The notes under the pieces were generated by a model. It saw only the letters and a list, made by a program, of their open reading frames with translations. It searched no databases and was not told the DNA's origin. Below, one piece after another: positions 1 to 6,800 of a DNA stretch of 7,951 bases. Made by a program: the position numbers and the translations under genes. The stretch is from Bacillota bacterium (GTDB lineage: Bacteria > Bacillota > Clostridia > Peptostreptococcales > Anaerovoracaceae): positions 1 to 7,951 of the forward strand of contig JAFWFF010000082.1 in the NCBI GenBank assembly GCA_017515765.1, in the 5' to 3' direction. Within the stretch, counting starts at the first letter, position 1. Each line of letters begins with the position of its first letter.

Positions 1-1234
1 CATCCTCGCGGGCAATTTCGCGACCAAATTCGTCAGCTTCTTCGGGTCGGTCTTCCTCTCGCGCCTGATAACCAAGACGGATATGGGGATCCTTTCCTAC
101 ATAGAGAACCTCTACGGCTACGGCTTCGTTTTCGTGGGCGTGGGAATGGCGAACTCGCTCCTGAGGTTCGTGGTGCTTTCCGAGGAACCTGAGAAGAAGT
201 ACGCCTACGTCCAGTACGCGAGGAAACGCGGGCTCATAGCGGACCTGATAATCTGCGCGGTGATGATAACCGCCAACGTTTTTTATCCGCATAAGTCCAG
301 CTTCGAGGTCGCGAGAGGGCTTCTCCCGATCATGATGCTCGCCCTGCCGTTCCAGGACCTCCTTAACCAGGCCCAGCTGAACGAGCGCGCCATGTTCGCG
401 AACAAGCGCTTCGCCTTTTTCAGCGTGGGAAGTGCCGCGGCAGTGGTGATCGCCAGGGTGATAGGAGCGAAGACCGGGGCACTTACGGGAGTCGTAATAG
501 CTGTCCTCGCGGTAAACATAGTGCTCGGACTCGGCCTCCAGTTCATCTCACAGAGGAAGTATTTCCGGGGGCTGAGAGCAGAGACGCTCACGCATGACGA
601 GAAACACGAGGCCGCGGTCTATTCGATCCAGTATATGATCACGAACGGCCTCTGGACCTTCTTCATGCTGATGAACATCTATCTGCTCGGAAGGCTGATA
701 GACGACCCGACGGTAGTAGCGGACTACAAGATAGCCTACTCGTTCCCGGTTAACATCTCGATCTTCAGCAGCGCGATAGGCATCTTCATAGCGCCGTACT
801 TCGTGAAGAACGAGAGAGACAAGGACTGGGTCCGCAAGAACTATTTCCGCACCATGGGAGCGGGTTTCGCGATCATAGGCCCTGTATGCATAGTGATGGC
901 GCTGCTCGCGAGATTCCTGATCTCGCTCTACGGCGCGCAGTATCTGAACGTGGTGCCGCTCATGAGAGTTTTGATCATCGGAAGCTTTGCCGACGCGGCG
1001 CTGAGGTATCCGGTGACCAACATCCTCGCGGCGATGGGCCAGGTCAGATACAATATGATAGTCGCGGCCTGCGGATTCGTCCTGCAGACGATACTGAACA
1101 TCATACTCATACCGAAGCTCGGAGCATACGCGATCGCGATCAATACCATCGTGATCCACACTTTGATGGCGGCGGCGCTGTTCATAGTATTCAACAAAAA
1201 ATACGAGATAATAAGGATCGGATCCGGAAAATAG
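1..1234 (+). CDS. Wzx-type oligosaccharide flippase, 5' end cut by window edge
   Basis: This is a polytopic membrane protein of the MATE/MOP superfamily (polysaccharide export, Wzx-like), expected to move undecaprenyl-diphosphate-linked oligosaccharides to the outer face of the membrane. The frame is open from base 2 and gives 410 residues to the TAG at 1232-1234. The ATG at 83 is internal, because residues before it (starting ILAGNFATKFVSFFGSVFLS) form the first helix typical of Wzx N-termini, so only some 10-20 residues are probably missing. About 12 hydrophobic helices can be drawn, roughly at 3-22, 38-57, 77-95, 106-120, 137-155, 160-181, 207-232, 240-267, 285-307, 317-345, 350-372 and 374-397. 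The C-terminal part shows the usual family pattern of a polar 'AAMGQ' turn, a long helix, then 'LIPKLGAYAIA'. The next start codon follows the stop directly. Substrate cannot be read from sequence. Family confidence is high, the exact role moderate. Confidence 0.88.
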   Translation, partial: ILAGNFATKFVSFFGSVFLSRLITKTDMGILSYIENLYGYGFVFVGVGMANSLLRFVVLSEEPEKKYAYVQYARKRGLIADLIICAVMITANVFYPHKSSFEVARGLLPIMMLALPFQDLLNQAQLNERAMFANKRFAFFSVGSAAAVVIARVIGAKTGALTGVVIAVLAVNIVLGLGLQFISQRKYFRGLRAETLTHDEKHEAAVYSIQYMITNGLWTFFMLMNIYLLGRLIDDPTVVADYKIAYSFPVNISIFSSAIGIFIAPYFVKNERDKDWVRKNYFRTMGAGFAIIGPVCIVMALLARFLISLYGAQYLNVVPLMRVLIIGSFADAALRYPVTNILAAMGQVRYNMIVAACGFVLQTILNIILIPKLGAYAIAINTIVIHTLMAAALFIVFNKKYEIIRIGSGK

Positions 1235-4200
1235 ATGGGAAGGAACGCTAAGGAAGAAACGGGCAGGCTAAGCCCGGAAGGACGCAAATACAGCAAAGTG
1301 CGGGTGATATGGAGATACACCGTGCTCTTTCTTGCGGTATCCGCGATCATTTTCCTTCCGTTCATAAGGGAATGGCGGACCCTGATCTGGATGTCCGACG
1401 GGTATCACCAGCACATTAAAGCCCTTATATTCTATTCGGACTGGCTGAAGGCAGGCTGTCCCGCCGATTACAGCCTGAGCCTCGGCTACGGCGGCGACAT
1501 AATAAGCACCATGCAGCACTACTGCCTGGGAGAGCCCCTGGCGGCGCTGTCATACTTCGTCCCGCGCGAGTATATGGTAGCATTTTATTGCGCACTCTCG
1601 GTGTTCAGGCACTATCTGGCCGGGCTCGCGTTCGCCGCGATGTACTCATATGCCAGAAAGGGAAGGGCGACGGAAGGCGCATGCGCGGCCGGAGCGATAA
1701 TCTACGCGTACTGCGGGTTCGCGATCCACTTCGGGCTGCAGCACCCGATGTTCGTGACCCCGATGATATACCTGCCCCTGATGGTGCTGGGAGTGGAGAA
1801 ATACGTCAGAGACCGCAGGCCGATGATGTTCATGATCTCGGTGTTCCTGACCGCTCTGACAGACTTCTACTTCCTGTACATACTGGGCCTCGCGGTCATA
1901 GCCTACTATTTCATCTCCGGAATAATGGGCGTTGGGAGGACCGGGTTCGGCGGCTTCATCAAAAACGGCTTCGCCCTGCTGGGCATTGGGATCGTCGGGA
2001 CCTGCATGGCGGGAGTGGTGCTCGCTCCCGCGCTGTACGCGTTCTTCACCGATCCGAGGGTGGACAATACCGAGACCTTCGGCTGGTTCTACAGCCTCAT
2101 GGAACTCGTACGCATACCGGAAGCCGTCCTGACTCCCGAGTACATCTCCAGGGGAATGGTGCTCGGAGTAGGCGCGCTGACAGTGCCTGCGGGATTCATG
2201 ATGGTGACGGGTATAAGGAAGCATCCGAGAGTCTTCGTGATCTTCCTGATCTCCCTGGCCGGCCTCGCGATGCCTGCGGCTGCCTATGTGAGCAACGGCT
2301 TCAGCACAGTGAACAACAGGTGGATATTCATAGAGGCTTTGATCCTGGCTGTGATGGACGCTGTGGCGCTGGAGGAGCTGAAGGATTCCGGAAAGGTGAG
2401 AGGGCTGTTCGTATTCCTGCTGTCCGCAGTATACGTGGGAGGCCTGGGGTACATCTACTACAGGCTCGGAAAGCTCAGCCTGGCGGGAATAGACAGGATG
2501 CTGCTGATCCAGGCCGCGCTGGTCATAGTGATATCGCTCGTGATAATGATCACTTCTTTCTCCGCGAGAGGAGGAAGGAGAGTGGGAAGGGAGATCGCCG
2601 CGTTCCTCGGGGCCATGGCGGTCGCAGCTTCAGGGCTCTGGCATCTTGCGGATTTCGGCGGGAACTGGGCTTCGGTCTTCGTCAAGCCGGAAGATATCAA
2701 ATGGGAGAGCGGCCCTGCCGCGGAGGTGGCGGCGCTCAACGACGAGAGCTTCTTCCGCTACGAGTATCCGGATGAGGACAGGGAGGATGAAAACTCCTCC
2801 GACCTGTTCGGGCTCTCGACCACCGGTTACTACTACAGCCTGTCGAACAGATATGTTTCGGACTTCATGACGGACATGGCTGTCACGGACCCGCTCGACC
2901 TGCTGAACTGCTACCACGGGCTCGACGGACGTGTACCGCTCCTGCAGCTCGCAGGAGTGAAATACTTCGTCACAGCGTATGAGAACGCGCCGTTCGGGTT
3001 CGACTTCCTGAAGAAGACCGCGTCCGGCCTGAACATATACAGGAACACCGCCCCTGTCAATCTGGTCCACAGCTATACCGGAGTGCTGAACGAGAAGTCT
3101 TACTCCGCGCTGAGGCCGCAGGACAGGCAGTACGCACTCCTCTCGGGAGCTTTGATAGAGGACGTCAAGGGAACGCTTGGCGGGGTCCTGGAGGTAGTGA
3201 CGCCGAGGTCCGTGAGCCGCGAGATGAAGTACAGCATGTCATCCGCGGGAGGCAAGGCGCAGGTCTCTTCCTCGGGCGTCAAAGTCTCCGAGGAGAAGGC
3301 TTCCGTCGAGATCAGGCCTTCACAGAGCACCGAGGGAGAGTACTATCTCTCGCTCACAGGGCTTAAGTACGACAGCGGGGAATATCCCGACCCGTTCAAA
3401 GACAAGATCGCGGGCAGGATACCGATCAGGGTCTCATTCTACAAGAGCGGGAAGATAGTCGCGGAGAACATCATCCAGATACAGACCGACAGGACTCCTG
3501 CGGGGAGAGGGCAGACAGACTACACCGTATCCTCCAGATGGGCCGCGAAGGGGATAGACAAGATCGTCCTGACCTTTGATCATCCGGGAGAATACGGTTT
3601 CGATGACATGAGGCTGTACCTCGTGGACCGGGACGCCGCCTACAAGGCGATGTCCGGGTATCTTGCCGGAAGCACCGTGGAGGCAGACCTTCACGACAGC
3701 GCCATGAAGCTGGTGACCGACAGGATAACTGCGAGCGGCAGATGGACCAAAGACTCCGTCGCCGTCTTCTCCGTACCGATGAGCAAAGGCTGGAGCTGCA
3801 CCGTCGACGGGGAGGCAAAGGACATCCTCACAGTAAACGGCATGTATATAGGCGTGGAAGTGCCTGCGGGAGCGCATGAGATCTCCCTGGACTACCAGTG
3901 CCCGATGAAGATGACGGGATTTATCGCCACCGTCGCGGGGGCCGCGCTCTTCGCGATGGTAGTGATCATCTGCTGGAGCGGCCGCCGAACCGAAAGGAAG
4001 AGGAAAGGACAGTCCGGACCCGACGGCGGAGCCGGTTCCGGGACAGGCGGGAAATACGGCGAGGGCTACGATTTCGAAAGCGTGATGAAGCCAGAATACC
4101 TTAAGCCCGAGCCCGAACCCGAACACGATCACGATCACGCACCCGAACCGCCTGCGTACGTGCCTCCCGCGCCGGAACACGTTCCGGAAGCGCCTGCTAC

Positions 4201-4345
4201 CGAGGTTCCCGAGGTTTCCGGGCCTGCGTCAAAAGAGTCCGTGGCAAAAGAGCCCGCCGTGCCTGAGTGGGGCAGCTCCTCCGGATCGGGAATAGAGCTT
4301 GTGTTTGGTGACGAGACCGTCCCGGGAGTGGATGATGGCAAATGA
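1235..4345 (+). CDS. YfhO-family membrane protein, putative GT-C-type glycosyltransferase with long C-terminal tail
   Basis: This 1036-residue protein matches the bacterial YfhO family. The first helix is at about 27-46, followed by a loop with WMSDGYHQHIKA, whose Asp lies where GT-C enzymes keep catalytic acids. About eleven or twelve further helices run to about residue 472, including the family-typical FSTVNNRWIF at 356-365. A large extracellular domain covers about 473-890 and a last helix about 894-914. Basic residues 917-924 (RRTERKRK) then place the tail (915-1036) in the cytoplasm. The tail is Gly- then Pro/Glu/His-rich and probably disordered. B. subtilis YfhO has roughly 860 residues, so this protein is long, partly because of that tail. 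In B. subtilis YfhO works with CsbB in lipoteichoic acid glycosylation; a similar role here is inferred. The ATG abuts the upstream TAG with only a weak GGAAA (1226-1230), suggesting translation coupled to the flippase gene. The next in-frame ATG is residue 53, beyond helix 1, so 1235 is preferred. Confidence 0.87.
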   Translation: MGRNAKEETGRLSPEGRKYSKVRVIWRYTVLFLAVSAIIFLPFIREWRTLIWMSDGYHQHIKALIFYSDWLKAGCPADYSLSLGYGGDIISTMQHYCLGEPLAALSYFVPREYMVAFYCALSVFRHYLAGLAFAAMYSYARKGRATEGACAAGAIIYAYCGFAIHFGLQHPMFVTPMIYLPLMVLGVEKYVRDRRPMMFMISVFLTALTDFYFLYILGLAVIAYYFISGIMGVGRTGFGGFIKNGFALLGIGIVGTCMAGVVLAPALYAFFTDPRVDNTETFGWFYSLMELVRIPEAVLTPEYISRGMVLGVGALTVPAGFMMVTGIRKHPRVFVIFLISLAGLAMPAAAYVSNGFSTVNNRWIFIEALILAVMDAVALEELKDSGKVRGLFVFLLSAVYVGGLGYIYYRLGKLSLAGIDRMLLIQAALVIVISLVIMITSFSARGGRRVGREIAAFLGAMAVAASGLWHLADFGGNWASVFVKPEDIKWESGPAAEVAALNDESFFRYEYPDEDREDENSSDLFGLSTTGYYYSLSNRYVSDFMTDMAVTDPLDLLNCYHGLDGRVPLLQLAGVKYFVTAYENAPFGFDFLKKTASGLNIYRNTAPVNLVHSYTGVLNEKSYSALRPQDRQYALLSGALIEDVKGTLGGVLEVVTPRSVSREMKYSMSSAGGKAQVSSSGVKVSEEKASVEIRPSQSTEGEYYLSLTGLKYDSGEYPDPFKDKIAGRIPIRVSFYKSGKIVAENIIQIQTDRTPAGRGQTDYTVSSRWAAKGIDKIVLTFDHPGEYGFDDMRLYLVDRDAAYKAMSGYLAGSTVEADLHDSAMKLVTDRITASGRWTKDSVAVFSVPMSKGWSCTVDGEAKDILTVNGMYIGVEVPAGAHEISLDYQCPMKMTGFIATVAGAALFAMVVIICWSGRRTERKRKGQSGPDGGAGSGTGGKYGEGYDFESVMKPEYLKPEPEPEHDHDHAPEPPAYVPPAPEHVPEAPATEVPEVSGPASKESVAKEPAVPEWGSSSGSGIELVFGDETVPGVDDGK
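4106..4138 (+). repeat. Short hexanucleotide repeat tract coding for PEPEPE-HDHDH
   Basis: Within the YfhO tail coding region there are three copies of CCCGAR (4106-4123) followed by CACGAT, CACGAT, CAC (4124-4138), giving residues 958-968. Tandem in-frame hexamers like this can change copy number without a frameshift. The run is short and codon choice alone could make it. Confidence 0.6.
4324..4328 (+). promoter_or_regulatory. Ribosome binding site of the GtrA gene
   Basis: GGGAG lies inside the end of the YfhO coding region, 6 nt before the ATG at 4335 and 3 nt before a second in-frame ATG at 4332. The spacing favours 4335. It places initiation of the GtrA gene just before the YfhO stop, the arrangement expected for coupled translation. 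Confidence 0.6.
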
Positions 4346-4775
4346 TCCGGTGAACAAAAAGAGCGGCCTGGACAAAAGGGAACTCATCGTCTACTTCATA
4401 GTCGGAGTGATAGTCACCGGGGTCGACTGGGTGGTCTATTCCGTACTGGTGAAGTACCTGGACGTCCCCGTGACTCCGGCGAATATAGCGGGATGGATAG
4501 CTGCGGTAGCCGCGGCGTTCATCCTGAACAAAAGATACGTCTTCCTGAGCACCGATTACACGGCCGCCAATCTCATCAGGGAGATCTGGCAGTTCGTGGC
4601 GGGCAGACTGTTCTCAGGCGCTGTAACGATAGCCCTCGTGCCCCTTTTGATGGCGGTCGGCGTCACCGGCACCGTCTTCGGGGTGAAGGGCTTCATCGCC
4701 AAAGCGCTCGCGAGCATCATCGGCCTGGTGCTGAATTACATAATTTCAAAGTTTATAGTCTTCCGTAAAAAATGA
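4335..4775 (+). CDS. GtrA-family membrane protein (putative lipid-linked sugar flippase)
   Basis: This is a small integral membrane protein of 146 residues, the usual size for the GtrA/GtcA family. Members are thought to help move undecaprenyl-phosphate-linked monosaccharides across the membrane for O-antigen or teichoic acid glycosylation. Four helices are visible at about 16-40, 46-66, 86-110 and 117-138. The family's two similar ends of hairpins are clear: FILNKRYVF (62-70) and YIISKFIVF (135-143), the latter followed by a basic C-terminus (RKK). The start at 4335 has GGGAG at 6 nt; an ATG at 4332 is possible, and a TTG at 4299 is less likely because it lacks support and adds a poor N-terminus. 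The gene overlaps the YfhO stop by 11 nt, so the two proteins are likely made together. The GT2 enzyme that normally charges the lipid carrier is not in the window. Confidence 0.9.
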   Translation: MANDPVNKKSGLDKRELIVYFIVGVIVTGVDWVVYSVLVKYLDVPVTPANIAGWIAAVAAAFILNKRYVFLSTDYTAANLIREIWQFVAGRLFSGAVTIALVPLLMAVGVTGTVFGVKGFIAKALASIIGLVLNYIISKFIVFRKK

Positions 4776-4797
4776 GAAGCTGAATTGATCAATCAAT

Positions 4798-4802
4798 AGG
4801 AG
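4798..4802 (+). promoter_or_regulatory. Ribosome binding site that decides the aminotransferase start
   Basis: AGGAG sits 8 nt before the ATG at 4811. A GTG at 4802 is in frame but overlaps this site, so it cannot use it; the ATG is the better start. Confidence 0.75.
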
Positions 4803-4810
4803 TGTCGAAA

Positions 4811-6052
4811 ATGGCTTTTAACAGATCCGGTCAGGCTGCGCCCTTTGAGAAAAAAGTATGGCTTTCCTCCCCGACGATGCACGGCGAGGAACTGGCATAT
4901 ATGAAGGATGCCTACGAGACGAACTGGATGTCTACCATCGGTGAAAACATAAACTGCGTCGAAAGCACCACCTGTGAACGCATAGGGTGCGGGCACGCGG
5001 TAGCTTTGGCTTCCGGAACGGCGGCGCTGCATCTCGCGGTGAAACTCGCGGGGCAGGAGCTCTACGGCAGGCCGGAAGGCGGCAAAGGAACGCTTGTCGG
5101 CAAACGGGTCTTCGCGAGCGACATGACGTTCAACGCGACGGTCAACCCGATCCTTTATGAAGGGGGGACGCCGGTCTTCATCGATACCGAGAGAGATACG
5201 TGGAATATGGATCCGGATGCGCTCGAGAGAGCCTTTGATCTTTACCCGGACGTAAAGCTCGTGGTCTGCGCGAACCTCTACGGCACGCCGGCGAAGCTCG
5301 ACGAGATCAAAAAGATCTGCGACGCGCACGGGGCGATCCTGGTGGAGGACGCCGCCGAGTCGCTCGGATCCTCATACAAGGGCAGGCAGACCGGCACCTT
5401 CGGGAAATACAACTGCATCAGCTTCAACGGCAACAAGATAATCACCGGCTCTTCCGGAGGAATGCTGCTGACCGACATAGCGGAAGCCGCCGCTCTCGGG
5501 AGGAAATGGTCAACGCAGTCCAGGGAGAACGCTGCCTGGTACCAGCACGTTGAGCTCGGCTACAACTACAGGATGTCGAACGTCATCGCAGGGGTCATCA
5601 GAGGCCAGTACCTGCATCTCGACGAGCACATCGCCCAGAAGAAAGCCATCTTTAGAAGATATGAGGAAGGGCTTAAGGACCTCCCGGTATCCATGAACCC
5701 CTACGACGCGGAAAACAGCGTGCCCAACTACTGGCTCAGCTGCATGATCATAGACAAAGACGCGATGTGCCAGCAGGACAGGGGGAATACCGAAGTCACG
5801 TACGTCAAGACTCCCGGAAAGAGCTGCCCGACCGAGATCCTCGAGGCTATCGCTTCGATCAACTCCGAGGGAAGGCCGATCTGGAAGCCGATGCACCTCC
5901 AGCCCATCTTCAGCGGTATAGATTTCGTGACGGTGAGCGGAGATACTGGCGCTGATATCTTTGCCAGAGGCCTCTGCCTGCCGAGCGACAACAAGATGAC
6001 TCCGGAGCAGCAGGACAGGATCATCGAAGTTATACACATGTGCTTCGAGTAA
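4811..6052 (+). CDS. PLP-dependent sugar aminotransferase, DegT/DnrJ/EryC1/StrS family, PglE/EpsN-like
   Basis: This 413-residue enzyme should transfer an amino group from glutamate to a 4-keto sugar nucleotide, as PglE does when forming UDP-bacillosamine precursors. Evidence: the N-terminal 'LSSPTMHGEEL' entry, SGTAALHLA at 68-76 (cofactor phosphate region), VEDAAESLG at 178-186 with Asp180 contacting the PLP ring nitrogen, and SFNGNKIIT at 204-212 with Lys209 as the Schiff-base lysine. STQSREN, YNYRMSN (251-257) and RPIWKPMH (355-362) also match what I recall of Campylobacter PglE. Two features are odd: a roughly 15-residue insertion (about 81-95) before the DMTF segment, and GSSGG after the lysine where PglE has TSGGG. 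The exact sugar is not readable from the sequence; a different 4-amino sugar is the main alternative. The adjacent PglC-like gene supports a shared initiating-sugar pathway, as in Bacillus epsL-epsM-epsN, but no acetyltransferase or dehydratase is present here. Confidence 0.9.
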   Translation: MAFNRSGQAAPFEKKVWLSSPTMHGEELAYMKDAYETNWMSTIGENINCVESTTCERIGCGHAVALASGTAALHLAVKLAGQELYGRPEGGKGTLVGKRVFASDMTFNATVNPILYEGGTPVFIDTERDTWNMDPDALERAFDLYPDVKLVVCANLYGTPAKLDEIKKICDAHGAILVEDAAESLGSSYKGRQTGTFGKYNCISFNGNKIITGSSGGMLLTDIAEAAALGRKWSTQSRENAAWYQHVELGYNYRMSNVIAGVIRGQYLHLDEHIAQKKAIFRRYEEGLKDLPVSMNPYDAENSVPNYWLSCMIIDKDAMCQQDRGNTEVTYVKTPGKSCPTEILEAIASINSEGRPIWKPMHLQPIFSGIDFVTVSGDTGADIFARGLCLPSDNKMTPEQQDRIIEVIHMCFE

Positions 6053-6057
6053 CGCGC

Positions 6058-6065
6058 GGAGAGGG
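6058..6065 (+). promoter_or_regulatory. Ribosome binding site of the phosphoglycosyl transferase gene
   Basis: GGAGAGGG lies 9 nt before the ATG at 6075 (10 nt if GAGG is counted as the core), in the 22-nt gap after the aminotransferase stop. No upstream alternative start is supported. Confidence 0.6.
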
Positions 6066-6074
6066 TTCAGAACT

Positions 6075-6800
6075 ATGGCAAAAAGATTCCACGGCCCATA
6101 TGAGAGATACATAAAACGCCCGCTGGACTTCCTTCTCGCATCCTGCGCCGCCGTCGTCCTGTCGCCCGTGATAGGGATAACGGCTGTCCTGGTGAAGACC
6201 AGGATAGGTTCGCCCGTGATCTTCTTCCAGGAACGCCCCGGAATGATAGATCCGAAGACCGGCGAGGAGCGCATTTTCAGGCTTTGCAAGTTCCGGTCCA
6301 TGACCAACGACCGCGACGAAGCCGGGAACCTCCTCCCGGACGAGCAGAGGATGACGTCCTTCGGCAAAGCCCTGAGAAGCACGAGCCTCGACGAGCTCCC
6401 TGAGCTCTTCAACATAATCAAAGGCGATATGTCTCTGATCGGCCCGAGGCCGCAGCTGGTGCGCGACATGGTGTTCATGACCAAAGAGGAGCGCCGCAGG
6501 CATACCGTGAGGCCGGGACTCAGCGGCCTTGCCCAGGTGAGGGGGAGAAATTCGCTCTCCTGGGAGGGAAGGCTCGCTTCCGATCTGGAATACGTCGACA
6601 ATATCACCTTCGCGGGCGATATGAAGATAATCGCGGAGACGGTGCTTAAGGTCTTCAGGCGCGAGGGCATCAGCGAGGAAGGCATCTCCACGTCGACCGA
6701 TCTGGGCGACTACCTTCTGGCATCAGGCAAGGTGACCAGAGAAGAGTATGACAGGCTTCAGGCGGAAGCTGAGGAGATCCTGAAGAGGAACGAAAAATGA
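6075..6800 (+). CDS. PglC/EpsL-type initiating phosphoglycosyl transferase (bacterial sugar transferase)
   Basis: This 241-residue monotopic enzyme should transfer a sugar 1-phosphate from a UDP-sugar to undecaprenyl phosphate, the first membrane step of glycan assembly. Visible marks: basic YIKRPLDF then a re-entrant hydrophobic helix (about 17-41) with Ser30-Pro31 at the kink; RLCKFRSM (69-76); the catalytic Asp106-Glu107 in SLDELPELFN; GDMSLIGPRP (117-126); and RPGLSGLAQVRGRN (146-159). The match continues to the PglC-like end 'GISEEGISTST' near 198-208. Being short, without the extra N-terminal helices of the WbaP or polyprenyl-fused forms, it belongs to the small PglC class. Beyond the family end there is an additional segment of about 30 residues (210-241), charged and helical, resembling a SHOCT-type C-terminal module. 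It follows the aminotransferase by 22 nt and its stop overlaps the next start. The sugar is probably the aminotransferase product after acetylation (inference). Confidence 0.92.
   Translation: MAKRFHGPYERYIKRPLDFLLASCAAVVLSPVIGITAVLVKTRIGSPVIFFQERPGMIDPKTGEERIFRLCKFRSMTNDRDEAGNLLPDEQRMTSFGKALRSTSLDELPELFNIIKGDMSLIGPRPQLVRDMVFMTKEERRRHTVRPGLSGLAQVRGRNSLSWEGRLASDLEYVDNITFAGDMKIIAETVLKVFRREGISEEGISTSTDLGDYLLASGKVTREEYDRLQAEAEEILKRNEK
6785..6789 (+). promoter_or_regulatory. Ribosome binding site of the CAP/CWB2 gene
   Basis: GAGGA within the last codons of the phosphoglycosyl transferase gene lies 7 nt before the ATG at 6797. It fixes the start, which shares ATGA with the upstream stop. Confidence 0.7.

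Noticed and set aside
433..442. TGCCGCGGCA palindrome in the flippase gene
   Set aside because: It is short, lies within coding sequence and has no flanking extension or T-run. GC-rich codons readily produce it by chance.
83..1234. Flippase gene starting at the ATG at 83
   Set aside because: The frame is open to the left edge and the preceding residues form the first helix expected for the family, so this ATG is internal.
1588..2775. 395-codon + strand frame inside the YfhO gene
   Set aside because: Its translation is Arg/Gly/Asp-rich with no helices or motifs, while the YfhO frame here shows proper membrane helices. It is an out-of-frame shadow.
3434..4180. 248-codon minus strand frame opposite the YfhO extracellular domain and tail
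   Set aside because: The composition is His/Gly/Arg-rich with no family signature and no ribosome binding site that I could support. It mirrors the codon pattern of the opposite strand.
4299..4334. TTG start at 4299 for the GtrA gene
   Set aside because: It would add a non-family N-terminal extension, whereas the ATG at 4335 has GGGAG at good spacing.
5510..6691. 393-codon open frame on the minus strand across the aminotransferase and phosphoglycosyl transferase genes
   Set aside because: It lies antisense to two genes with clear catalytic motifs, and its translation is Ser/Leu/Arg-rich with no recognisable domain. Long antisense frames are common in GC-rich coding DNA.
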